From AP-15 sp963703745 (GTDB lineage Bacteria > Pseudomonadota > Alphaproteobacteria > ATCC43930 > CGMCC-115725): DNA of 64,000 bases. The stretch lies in assembly GCA_963703745.1 (NCBI GenBank), contig CAVPFL010000002.1:1178001-1242000 (forward strand), given 5' to 3'. The notes under the pieces are model-generated. The model was not told where the DNA came from, did not search any database, and saw only the letters and a list, made by a program, of their open reading frames with translations. This document shows positions 34,076 to 42,078 of the stretch, one piece after another (positions within the stretch are counted from its first letter, which is position 1; the number at the start of each line of letters is the position of its first letter). A program made the position numbers and the translations under genes.

Positions 34076-35868
34076 TCCGGCAGGCCGGCCAGGCGCAGGC
34101 CGGTGACATGGAGTTCGAGAACTTCCGGTGTCATAAAGTGAGCGTACGCGCGAAAGCCGGCGATGGTCAGCTTGGGGTCGATCGCAAGCGCTCGACCAAG
34201 CTCGACGCGGGCCTCGTCAAGCCGGCCGAGATGCGCCAAGGCGACGGCTTTGAGCCGCATCGCTCCGACCAAGCGCGGACGCTCGTGCAAGGCGCGGTCG
34301 GCCCATTCGATCGCTTGTTCGAAGCGTCGCGCGGCGAGATGAGCGATAGCGATATTAACGGCGTAGAAAAAGCTATACGGATCGAACGGGCTCAAGCGGC
34401 GCGCCCGTTCGACGGCTTCGATCGCCGCCTCGGGCTGGTTGCGCAGCGCGTGGATATGCCCTCTGATCATCCAGGCGTGCGCCGCGTTCGGGTTGAGCGC
34501 CAAGGCGCGATCGAGAGCCGCCGCCGCGAGCGCTGCCTCGCCGGTGAGGCGAAACAGCGTCGCGGCTGCCTGACAAATCGTGTCGGCGTCATCGCGCTCG
34601 GCTTCGAGCGCCTGGCGGGCCAGGCGGATGGCCTCGGCGATGTCCTCATGCGACAGTGCTCCCCACCCCTGAAACCGCTGCAGGGCGCGACACGAGGCGA
34701 CCATGGCTGCGGCCGGCGCGTAGGACGGATCGATCGCCAACGCCTGCCGGGCAAGGACGACCGCCTCGGCAGCGCCCTCCTCGGTAAAGCGATATGACTG
34801 CGCCAATGCGCGCAGATAGAGGTCGTAAGCGGTGAGGTTCGCGGTCGGCTTGCGGCTGGCACGCTCGATCTCGGATTGGCGCAGCTTTGGTTCAATCGCG
34901 CCGGCGACATTGGACGCGACCTGGTCCTGCAACGCGAAAATGTCGTCGAGCGGGCCGTCGAAGCGGTCGGCCCAGATGTGCGCACCGGTTGCCGTGTCGA
35001 TCAGTTGCCCGGTGATGCGCACCCGGTTGCCGGCTTTGCGCACGCTGCCTTCGAGCACGTAGCGCACGCCGAGCTCGCGCGCGACCTGCTTCACATCGAC
35101 CGGCTTGCCCTTGTAGGTGAAGGCGGAGTTGCGGGCGATGACGAAGAGCCACGGCAGCCGCGCGATTGCCGTCGTGATCTCCTCCACCATGCCATCGACG
35201 AAATACTCCTGCTCGGCGTCGGCGGTCATGTTCTGAAACGGCAAGACCGCGAGCGACGGCTTGTCGGGAAGCGGCAGCGGCGTGGGCTGGACCGCGGGCG
35301 TCCCGCCCGCATGCGGGCCAGAGGCCCGCGGTCCCCCACGAACGGCAAACACCCGCACGGGCCTTGTGATGTTCTTGACCTGCCGCTCGCCGAGATCGTC
35401 GTAGGCGAGGTCGAGGCGGTCGCGCACCTGCTCGTGCGCCGCGGCACTGAGGCAGATCCCGCCCGGCTCCGCCAGCGCCTCGAGCCTGGCTGCTATGTTG
35501 ACGCCGTCGCCGAAGATGTCGGCATCCTCGATGATGATGTCACCGAGATTGATGCCCATGCGAAATTCGATGCGCCGCTCTGGCGGTACGGCGGCGTTAC
35601 GGGCGGCCATCTCCCGCTGCACCTCGACCGCACAGCGCACCGCGTCGACGACGCTAGCGAACTCGGCAAGGAGGCCGTCGCCGGTCGTTTTGACGATGCG
35701 ACCCCGATGCTCGGCGATTTTGGGATCGCCGAGTTCACGGCGGACCGCCCGCAGCGCCGCGAGCGTGCCCTCCTCGTCCGCGCCCATCAGCCGCGAATAG
35801 CCGGCGACATCGACCGCCAGAATGGCCGCCAGCCGACGTTCGACACGGGCTTGCGCTGGAACTTCCAT
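34072..35868 (-). CDS. Nucleotide cyclase-TolB-like-TPR protein (tandem copy 1)
   Basis: A 598-residue protein, the upstream member of a tandem pair. The cyclase domain (about residues 5-170) has ILAVDVAGYSRLM, RIVKTTGDGLLAEF and DIFGDGVNIAARLEA. It differs from copy 2 at about 18 positions, all of them conservative or outside the active site. The linker, TolB-like domain (about 197-312) and TPR region are the same as in copy 2 but for single residues such as T for K in HFMTPEVLEL. ATG 35868 follows GAGGAGG. The two are probably translated from one transcript. Confidence 0.88.
   Translation of the reverse strand: MEVPAQARVERRLAAILAVDVAGYSRLMGADEEGTLAALRAVRRELGDPKIAEHRGRIVKTTGDGLLAEFASVVDAVRCAVEVQREMAARNAAVPPERRIEFRMGINLGDIIIEDADIFGDGVNIAARLEALAEPGGICLSAAAHEQVRDRLDLAYDDLGERQVKNITRPVRVFAVRGGPRASGPHAGGTPAVQPTPLPLPDKPSLAVLPFQNMTADAEQEYFVDGMVEEITTAIARLPWLFVIARNSAFTYKGKPVDVKQVARELGVRYVLEGSVRKAGNRVRITGQLIDTATGAHIWADRFDGPLDDIFALQDQVASNVAGAIEPKLRQSEIERASRKPTANLTAYDLYLRALAQSYRFTEEGAAEAVVLARQALAIDPSYAPAAAMVASCRALQRFQGWGALSHEDIAEAIRLARQALEAERDDADTICQAAATLFRLTGEAALAAAALDRALALNPNAAHAWMIRGHIHALRNQPEAAIEAVERARRLSPFDPYSFFYAVNIAIAHLAARRFEQAIEWADRALHERPRLVGAMRLKAVALAHLGRLDEARVELGRALAIDPKLTIAGFRAYAHFMTPEVLELHVTGLRLAGLPE
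35289..35334. repeat. Palindromic repeat inside coding sequence (copy 1)
   Basis: This repeats the element at 33505-33550, exactly 1784 bp away, with the same 10-bp arms and inner CCCGCATGCGGG. It was therefore present before the duplication or was copied by conversion. Confidence 0.7.
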
Positions 35869-35959
35869 TGCGCCTCCTCGATGGCGCCGATCCTACATGA
35901 ACCAACCTCGCCGCGCATTACACACGCAGCGCCGCCGGTCAGTCCGCCATCTTCGGGTC

Positions 35960-36205
35960 AAGATCGACGCGTATGGTGTGGCGGAAATTTCGCCTTGACC
36001 CGATGCATGCAGCAATTCCCGGTTATTTCCCGGTTACGGGCCTTATCCGGGAATCTCGCTGCAAGAAATTCCCGGTTATTGGCTACCACAATCGCTGTTC
36101 CGGCTGTCGTAAGTGTCTGTTCGAGTTAGCGTTTTCGACGAGGAGCCCCAGTCGACTTCGATTTTTTACGGGAATTTTCCCGGCAAAACCGGGAGATTTG
36201 CGGGG
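35960..36205. repeat. Intergenic repeat relic with AATTCCCGGTTATT motifs
   Basis: The 337-bp gap between the tandem cyclase and the methyltransferase contains AATTCCCGGTTATTTCCCGG (about 36012) and AATTCCCGGTTATTGG (about 36069). A hairpin-like GGGAATTTTCCCGGCAAAACC lies near 36171. The stretch is noticeably more AT-rich than its surroundings. Short frames across it resemble gene debris, so I read it as a degraded mobile-element or repeat remnant. Confidence 0.45.
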
Positions 36206-36937
36206 TCAGTGCGGCACGTCGCCCCAGACGGCATAGCGCTTGCGGGTCTGCCGCTCGCCGCCCTCCTCGACCATCCGCTGAGCCTGGGCTTCCACCAGAT
36301 CGAGCACGGGGTCGCTGCCGACGCCGACAAGGCCGTGCGCCACGAACAATGCCTCGATCTCCTCGCGCGGTCGCCCACCGAGGAACGGCAGGCTTTCGCC
36401 GATCGCCGCATATTCCGCGCTGGTGCGGGCATTCTGCGACGGCTCTACCAAAAAGCCCGGGTTGAACTGGCCATCCACGACGACGAGGCGACCGCCCGGC
36501 CGCAGCACACGGATCCATTCATCGATCGCCGCCTCCGGATGCGGCAATGTCCACAGCACGTGACGGCTGATCGCCAAGTCGAAGCTGTGGGGCGGAAAAG
36601 GCAGACGCTCGGCGTCGGCTTCCTCGAAGCGCACCGATAACCGCTGCTGCGCCGCCTTGCGTCGCGCTTCGGCGAGCATCGCCGGCGCGAAGTCGACGCC
36701 GGTGACCCGATGCCCGCGGGCGGCGAGCTCGAAGCTCAGAAAGCCCGTCCCGCAACCGGCATCGAGTGCCTCGAGCGGGCCGCGCCTGGTAAGGACGAGA
36801 TCGAAGATGCGGTCCCAGGCGGCGCGCTCGGCCGGAGTGCGGATGCTATGACCGAAGCCATCATCGAAACCCGATGCCCGCCGGCCCCAATGCGCCGCGA
36901 CCTGCTCTTTGACAAAATCCGTGTCGCCCGAGCTCAT
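36206..36937 (-). CDS. Class I SAM-dependent methyltransferase
   Basis: A 243-residue UbiE-like methyltransferase. Motif I is LEALDAGCGTGFLSFELAARG near residue 58, then VTGVDFAPAMLAEARRKA, motif II SFDLAISRHVLWTLPHPEAA and motif III RVLRPGGRLVVVDGQ. ATG 36937 follows TAGGAG. It lies 12 bp after the stop of the LLM oxidoreductase gene, so it is the third gene of a VOC-LLM-methyltransferase operon. The substrate is unknown. Confidence 0.87.
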   Translation of the reverse strand: MSSGDTDFVKEQVAAHWGRRASGFDDGFGHSIRTPAERAAWDRIFDLVLTRRGPLEALDAGCGTGFLSFELAARGHRVTGVDFAPAMLAEARRKAAQQRLSVRFEEADAERLPFPPHSFDLAISRHVLWTLPHPEAAIDEWIRVLRPGGRLVVVDGQFNPGFLVEPSQNARTSAEYAAIGESLPFLGGRPREEIEALFVAHGLVGVGSDPVLDLVEAQAQRMVEEGGERQTRKRYAVWGDVPH

Positions 36938-36949
36938 TCCACTGCACTC

Positions 36950-37867
36950 CTAAGAGAGACCGACAACCGCGGCCAGCGCTTCAAGCTGTTCGGCATAACG
37001 GGAGACCGGGTTGAGAAGGAGATGGTTGGCGCCCATCGCGACGAGCTCTTCCAGCCGCTCGCGCACCTCCTCCGGCGTGCCGTGGATGCCCGAGGCGTCG
37101 GTCCCCTCGAGGTTATGGTAGACCGTGGTGAACCAGCGGTGGAGCTCGGCGCGCGCGACCTCCGGGCGCTCGTCGACGGCCATGAAGACGCGCTTGGAGG
37201 TCGGGAAGGTTGTCGGGTCGCGCCCGGCCTTCTCCAGAGCCTCCCGTAGGATCGGGACGGATCGGGAGAAGGCGGCGATGCTCGAGCCGCCCGAGCCCAT
37301 CCACCCGTCGGCAAGCGTGGCCGAGCGGCGCACCGCATTCGGATGGCCGACCCCCATCCAGATCGGCATCGGTTGCTGCACCGGCTTGGGCGACATGGGC
37401 TCGTTGTCGAGATTGTAGAAGCGGCCGTGAAAGGTCGTCTTCTGCTCGGACCACAGCGAGCGGATTACCGCCAATTCCTCGCGGAAGCGAGTGACCCTGC
37501 CCTCCTCGGGGACCTCGAACTGGCGATAATGGTGCTCGCGGCCGAGCCCGACGCCGAGGATTGCGCGGCCGTTGCTCGCGTAGTCGAGGCAGGCCCATTG
37601 ATGCGCGATCATCAGCGGGCTGTGTACCGCCATCACGACGACCGAGGCTCCGAGGCGGATGGTGGTGGTGACCGCCGCCGCATAGGTCAGCACCACCACC
37701 GGGTCGAAGCAGAAGACATGGTCCAGAGTGTTTTCGGTGACCCATAAGTCGCGAAAGCCCAGCGTCTCGGCGCGCTGGGCGACCCGACGCACCGCCGCCA
37801 CATCGATCGGCTCCGGCGAGCGATGCGGCAGGGCCACACCCAGCGAGATCTTGTCCTTCAACGCCAT
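36950..37867 (-). CDS. LLM-class flavin-dependent oxidoreductase
   Basis: A 305-residue luciferase-like monooxygenase family protein. It starts ISLGVALPHRSPEPID, then RAETLGFRDLWVTENTL near residue 33, AAAVTTTIRLGASVVVMAVH near residue 63 and GRAILGVGLGREHHYRQF near residue 97. The C-terminal GTPEEVRERLEELVAMGANH is the usual closing motif. FMN or F420 could be the cofactor; the sequence does not decide. It sits between a VOC gene (21 bp upstream) and a methyltransferase. Confidence 0.87.
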   Translation of the reverse strand: MALKDKISLGVALPHRSPEPIDVAAVRRVAQRAETLGFRDLWVTENTLDHVFCFDPVVVLTYAAAVTTTIRLGASVVVMAVHSPLMIAHQWACLDYASNGRAILGVGLGREHHYRQFEVPEEGRVTRFREELAVIRSLWSEQKTTFHGRFYNLDNEPMSPKPVQQPMPIWMGVGHPNAVRRSATLADGWMGSGGSSIAAFSRSVPILREALEKAGRDPTTFPTSKRVFMAVDERPEVARAELHRWFTTVYHNLEGTDASGIHGTPEEVRERLEELVAMGANHLLLNPVSRYAEQLEALAAVVGLS

Positions 37868-37888
37868 GCCGGCCGCCTGTGCCTCCGG

Positions 37889-38248
37889 TTAGACTTTTTC
37901 GATGATTTCGACCTGGGCGCCGTCGGGAGCCTGCAGGAAGCAGACCCGGCGGCCGTTGTTGTTGGGCGGCATCTCCTCGAGGACGCGCACGCCATTGGCC
38001 TTAAGCTTGGCCATGGTTCCGGCATAGTCGTCGGTGTCGACGGCGATGTGCTCGATCCCGTAGAGCTGCTCGCGGCTTTGGCTCGCGACCTTTCCGGTGA
38101 TGTTGAGCTGCAGCCCGTGCAGGTCGAGCCGGCAGCCGCGCCCCGGGATTTCGGCGATCAGCTTCGCACCCAGATTGTCGATGTAGAACTGCGCGGTCTT
38201 CTGGGGATCCTCACCCTTGAGATGCACATGCTGTACGGCCATAGCCAT
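37889..38248 (-). CDS. VOC-superfamily (glyoxalase-like) protein
   Basis: A 119-residue VOC-fold protein. It starts VQHVHLKGEDPQKTAQFYID with a metal-ligand histidine, continues GIEHIAVDTDDYAGTMAKLK and ends FLQAPDGAQVEIIEKV with the expected glutamate. ATG 38248 follows AAGGAGA. First gene of the three-gene minus-strand operon with the LLM oxidoreductase and methyltransferase. Lactoylglutathione lyase or dioxygenase activity is possible but not shown. Confidence 0.85.
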   Translation of the reverse strand: MAMAVQHVHLKGEDPQKTAQFYIDNLGAKLIAEIPGRGCRLDLHGLQLNITGKVASQSREQLYGIEHIAVDTDDYAGTMAKLKANGVRVLEEMPPNNNGRRVCFLQAPDGAQVEIIEKV

Positions 38249-38370
38249 GATAGTTCTCCTTGCCGTATCTCGTTGCTCTCGGCGGTTGCCGAGCGGGAAC
38301 GAGCTTGGCAGGACGCAGGGTTGAACTCAACCCCCGGCTAAAGGCCAGACCCGGCAAGGAGGAGGACGTG

Positions 38371-39756
38371 ATGACCGTCGCGCGCGAACTAGCTGAGTTC
38401 CTGGCCCGGACGTCTCCGTCCGAGCTCCCGCAGCAGCCGGTCGAGCATGCGGCGATGCTGATCGCCAGCACGCTGGCGAGCGCGGCGTTCGGCGTGGGGC
38501 TCGAATCCGCCAAGATCATCCGGGATCTCGTCCGGGAGCGCGGCGGGCGGCCCGAGGCCTCGCTCTGGTTCCATGCCGGCCCCAATTTGCCGGTAGCCGA
38601 TGCCGCGCAGGTCAACGCGGTGGCGAGCGACGCCGCAGCCTCCGACGACAGCGACCTGCGCAATATCGTCCACGCCGGCACCACCCTGGTCGCCACCGCG
38701 CTCGCCGTCGCCGAGCGAACCGCCGCGCGGGGGGAGGACGTGTTGGCGGCGATCGTCCTCGGCTACGAGGCGGCGGGGCGCATCGGCGAAGCGATTACAC
38801 CGGGATTCCGCACCGGCGGCTTTCACGGCTGTCTCGTCGCGATCTTTGCGGGTGCCGTTGCGGCCGGACGGCTGCTCGGGCTCGACGCGCCGCGGATGGC
38901 CCAGGCAATCGCCCTGTCGGCGACCTCGATCGGCGGGTTGGCCGCAGCGGCTAACACCAGCGTGGCTCGCGAATACCACGCCGGACTGGCGGCGATGCTG
39001 AGTATCCGGGCGGCCCTCGCGGCGCAGCGTGGATATCAGGCCGAAGAGCGCATTCTCGAGATGCATCACGGGTTTTTCGAGGTCTATGGCGGTGTCGACG
39101 GCGCCACTGCCGGGGCGAACGTGACCCAAGATCTGGGGCAGAGCTGGGACATCGTCACCGACATGGCGATCAAGCTCGTGCCCGGCGGTCACCCTCACCA
39201 CGCGCTCGCCGAGGCTGCCGCCAACGCCGCGCGAGACGGCCACATAGCGCCGGACGAGATCGAAAGTATCACCTTGTCGCGGCCTGGCGTGACCGCACTT
39301 GCCGGTCCCCGCCATCCGACAGACCTGATCGGCATGGCGCATAGCCCGGCCTATTTCCTGGCTGCCGGCGTAGCCGATCAGGGCTTCTCATGGGTCCATG
39401 CAACACAGGCAAAGATCACAGATCCGGTTATCCACCGACTGATCGACAAGGTCCGCGTCGGTCCTCCGCCCGCTATTGACGTCGCGCGTTACCGGCAGGG
39501 TGCCACCGTGACCATTCGCACGACCGACGGCCGCACCTCCGCCAGCACCGTCTACGTGCCGAAAGGAGCAGGCATGCTTGGAATTGCCTGGGCCGACATC
39601 GACGCCAAATATCGCGCCTTGATGCCGCACTCGGGACTCCCCGATTCGGGGATCGAAGCGAGCCTCGCGGTCATCCACGACTTCCGCCAGGTGGAGAACG
39701 TTTCCGCACTGACAAATCTGCTGCAGACGGCGAGAGGTATAGGGCGGAGTGGATGA
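38371..39756 (+). CDS. MmgE/PrpD family protein
   Basis: A 461-residue MmgE/PrpD-family protein, divergent from the one at 5438. Visible are ELAEFLARTSPSELPQQPVE at the start, DDSDLRNIVHAGTTLVATAL near residue 90 (in the place of the usual DFDDT-type motif), GFRTGGFHGCLVAIFAGAVA near residue 148 and KLVPGGHPHHALAEAA near residue 270. ATG 38371 is fixed by AAGGAGGAGG. It is divergent from the VOC gene. Dehydratase or decarboxylase activity on a small acid is the family norm; the substrate is unknown. Confidence 0.86.
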   Translation: MTVARELAEFLARTSPSELPQQPVEHAAMLIASTLASAAFGVGLESAKIIRDLVRERGGRPEASLWFHAGPNLPVADAAQVNAVASDAAASDDSDLRNIVHAGTTLVATALAVAERTAARGEDVLAAIVLGYEAAGRIGEAITPGFRTGGFHGCLVAIFAGAVAAGRLLGLDAPRMAQAIALSATSIGGLAAAANTSVAREYHAGLAAMLSIRAALAAQRGYQAEERILEMHHGFFEVYGGVDGATAGANVTQDLGQSWDIVTDMAIKLVPGGHPHHALAEAAANAARDGHIAPDEIESITLSRPGVTALAGPRHPTDLIGMAHSPAYFLAAGVADQGFSWVHATQAKITDPVIHRLIDKVRVGPPPAIDVARYRQGATVTIRTTDGRTSASTVYVPKGAGMLGIAWADIDAKYRALMPHSGLPDSGIEASLAVIHDFRQVENVSALTNLLQTARGIGRSG

Positions 39757-39941
39757 AGGGAGCGGCACCGGGTTGGGGGATCATCCTCGGACGCCGCTCC
39801 CCGCTTCAGGCTTGGCCCGGCCGGATCAGCTCCGCCAAGCCGACCGTAATCCTACATATCGAGGGTCAACGAAATGTCAGTCGCGGCCGCGTCGCCCGTA
39901 AGGCGAATGATCGGAAACGGGTCGACTGAGTCGGAAATGAA

Positions 39942-40169
39942 TTATGTCTCGATCGCAGCGCTGCCCTGTGGACGCGCGCGGGCCTTGCGAATCAGTGTGC
40001 GACCGATGACAGCAACAACGATGAAGGCGACCACTGGGAGCGCGCCAAGGTCCCTTATGACGCCGATCGAGCATTCGACCGCCATAGCCATCAAGAAGGC
40101 GAGAACAGGGCTCAGCAGCCCAGCAGCAACGACAACCCAAAACTTAGCCCAGGTGGGAAACCGGCCCAT
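39942..40169 (-). CDS. Small two-span membrane protein
   Basis: A 75-residue hydrophobic protein. One membrane segment (FWVVVAAGLLSPVLAFLMAM) and a second (LGALPVVAFIVVAVIGRTLI) are joined by a short loop, with a basic tail (RKARARPQG). ATG 40169 has GAGGGG at the right spacing; ATG 40202 does not. I do not recognise a family. It may be read with radC, but it is oriented away from it. Confidence 0.5.
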   Translation of the reverse strand: MGRFPTWAKFWVVVAAGLLSPVLAFLMAMAVECSIGVIRDLGALPVVAFIVVAVIGRTLIRKARARPQGSAAIET

Positions 40170-40246
40170 CGCGAGCCCCTCAAGTCGTACCACGTGAGCC
40201 ATTCTGGGCGTCCGATCGTCAATACCTGGTTTATCGCTGTCGGCTG

Positions 40247-41161
40247 CTAGATCTCCCCAAGCTCCCGCAGGCTGGTGTGGCGGTTGCGGCCGATAATGAC
40301 GTGGTCATGCAACACCACGCCGAGCGGGGCGGCCGCCTTCTTGATATCTTTGGTCACCGCGATGTCGGCTTTGGATGGTGTCGGATCGCCCGAGGGATGA
40401 TTGTGCACAAGGATCAGCGCCGAGGCACCGAGCTCGAGCGCGCGCTTGACGACCTCGCGCGGATAGACGGGTGTGTGGTCAACGGTTCCGCGCTGCTGCC
40501 GCTCATCCTTGATCAGCACATTCTTGCGATCGAGGAACAGGATGTGGAACTCCTCGATCTTGCCGTGTGCGACCTGGGCGCTGCAGTAATCGATCAGCTT
40601 GTCCCAGGTATTGACGACCGGCCGCTGCTGCAACTCGGCGCGCATCAGCCGCAATGAGGCCTCTCGCGCCGCCTTGATCGCGGCGATGCCTGCGAGGTTG
40701 AGCCCAGCCGCGGCCAGTGCTTCAGGTTCGGCGCTCATCATTTCGGCAAAGCCGCCGAAATGCGCGAGAACGGCCTTCGCCACTGGCTTTACATCGCCAC
40801 GCGCGCGGGCTGCGAACAGGATGACTTCGAGCAATTCGTAATCCGGCAGGCTCTCGGCGCCATTGGCGATCATCCGCTCACGAAGGCGCTGCCGGTGGCC
40901 GAAATAGTGTGGCAACGCGGGTCCCTCGGAGAACTCATTTCTGCCCGGTCCGTCGGTGTCAGGGATGGGAACCACCCCGTCTGTCCCATAGATCTCGCGG
41001 CACAACGACCTTACGCGGTCGTCTTCACGGGCGTCGAAGATCCAAACGTGCCGCAGGGCATCCCAGTCTCCTCCGAGAAGACGGGCCCGGGCCGGGAAGT
41101 TTGGATGGTAAGGAGTGCCGACGACGATGCGGCCGTCCTGTTCAACAATCGAGACGGGCAT
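40247..41161 (-). CDS. radC: RadC-family (JAB/MPN) protein with N-terminal extension
   Basis: A 304-residue RadC-like protein. The C-terminal 120 residues are the JAB metalloprotease-like domain with the full metal motif LVHNHPSGDPTPSKADI. A helix-hairpin-helix-type region lies before it (LPDYELLEVILFAAR, GLNLAGIAAIKAA). The first 65 residues are extra compared with ordinary RadC (about 225 residues): IVVGTPYHPNFPARARLLGG and DALRHVWIFDAREDDRVRSL. Despite its name, RadC has no proven repair role. It lies next to a tRNA gene, a usual entry site for mobile DNA, and RadC-like genes are common on such elements. Confidence 0.87.
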   Translation of the reverse strand: MPVSIVEQDGRIVVGTPYHPNFPARARLLGGDWDALRHVWIFDAREDDRVRSLCREIYGTDGVVPIPDTDGPGRNEFSEGPALPHYFGHRQRLRERMIANGAESLPDYELLEVILFAARARGDVKPVAKAVLAHFGGFAEMMSAEPEALAAAGLNLAGIAAIKAAREASLRLMRAELQQRPVVNTWDKLIDYCSAQVAHGKIEEFHILFLDRKNVLIKDERQQRGTVDHTPVYPREVVKRALELGASALILVHNHPSGDPTPSKADIAVTKDIKKAAAPLGVVLHDHVIIGRNRHTSLRELGEI

Positions 41162-41325
41162 TCAACGCCCCCTTTAGCAGCACCGACTGCTGAAACCTGG
41201 CACCGGGATCGTCAATGCGTCGTCATGGGCGCCGAGGATGCTTCGGACCTTTGGTGGTTTGTGAAGGCGGCCCCAAACGCACGAGCTGATCCAGCCGCGG
41301 GCTTTGCGGGTTTCCAGTCAACAGA

Positions 41326-41358
41326 AAGGGCTCAGCCGAGCTGATCGGCTGAGCCCTT
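41326..41358 (-). terminator. Rho-independent terminator after tRNA-Ala
   Basis: A 14-bp stem AAGGGCTCAGCCGA / TCGGCTGAGCCCTT with a 5-nt loop lies 11 bp beyond the tRNA 3' end. On the minus strand it is followed by TTTCTG. The symmetry means it could also stop transcripts from the other side. Confidence 0.7.
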
Positions 41359-41368
41359 GTTCGATTGG

Positions 41369-41441
<73 letters not shown>

Positions 41442-41534
41442 GTAGCAAAAGAGCGCCTCGAAGTTAGAAAGGCCGGCCGGCCGCAGCAAGCGAAAAATCG
41501 CCGTCGCACTGGCTGCGCCCGCCCTACCGCAGCT

Positions 41535-41906
41535 TCAGTGCTCCTCCTCCTCGACGTTCTCGATTACCTCGGCCATATCGTCCTCATCCTCGCCGAGCTC
41601 CGATGCATCCTCAAGGAGTTCCTCGTCCTCCTCTTCTGCTTCTTCGAGCGGAACCGCCTCCTCTTCCTCCTCCACGACGTCGGCTTCCTCGGTCTCGAGT
41701 TCGGTATCGAGCTCCTCTGCTCCAACGGGCTCGAGTTCCTTCTCGACCGGCGCGATGGGGCGCGCGCGGCGCGATTTCAGAAACGCCTCCGGGTCGTAGG
41801 GCGTGCTGCATTTCGGGCAGATCACGGGTTCGCGCAGCAAATCGTAGTAACGGGTTCCGCAGCTCGGACAAATTCGCTTGGTGCCCCATTCGGGTTTGGC
41901 CACCAT
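41535..41906 (-). CDS. FYDLN-acid-type zinc-ribbon protein (TIGR02300 family)
   Basis: A 123-residue protein with a small N-terminal zinc ribbon (ICPSCGTRYYDLLREPVICPKC, two CxxC pairs) and a long acidic tail made almost only of Glu and Asp. The FYDLN element appears as RYYDL. This family is restricted to alphaproteobacteria and its function is unknown. ATG 41906 with GGAG at 4 bp gives the usual MVAKPEWGTKR start; the longer frame to 41984 is less likely. It is divergent from aroA, its usual neighbour. Confidence 0.9.
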   Translation of the reverse strand: MVAKPEWGTKRICPSCGTRYYDLLREPVICPKCSTPYDPEAFLKSRRARPIAPVEKELEPVGAEELDTELETEEADVVEEEEEAVPLEEAEEEDEELLEDASELGEDEDDMAEVIENVEEEEH

Positions 41907-42078
41907 TCGCTCCATCGAGGTTTCGCCAAGTCGGTTCAGCGCGCCATTGCCACAACGGCGCTGCCCTGTCAAAAGCAAACCCATGACTAATAATCAAAGG
42001 GTCGGGCCGCCGAGCACCGGCATATGGGCTGACGGCGACCCGACCACAACCGATTAATCCGCGAGCCGAGCTTTGACC

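Noticed and set aside
32285..35868. Tandem cyclases as an assembly duplication.
   Set aside because: The N-terminal parts differ at many positions and the junction is a clean ATGA overlap, so two real genes are more likely; long reads would settle it.
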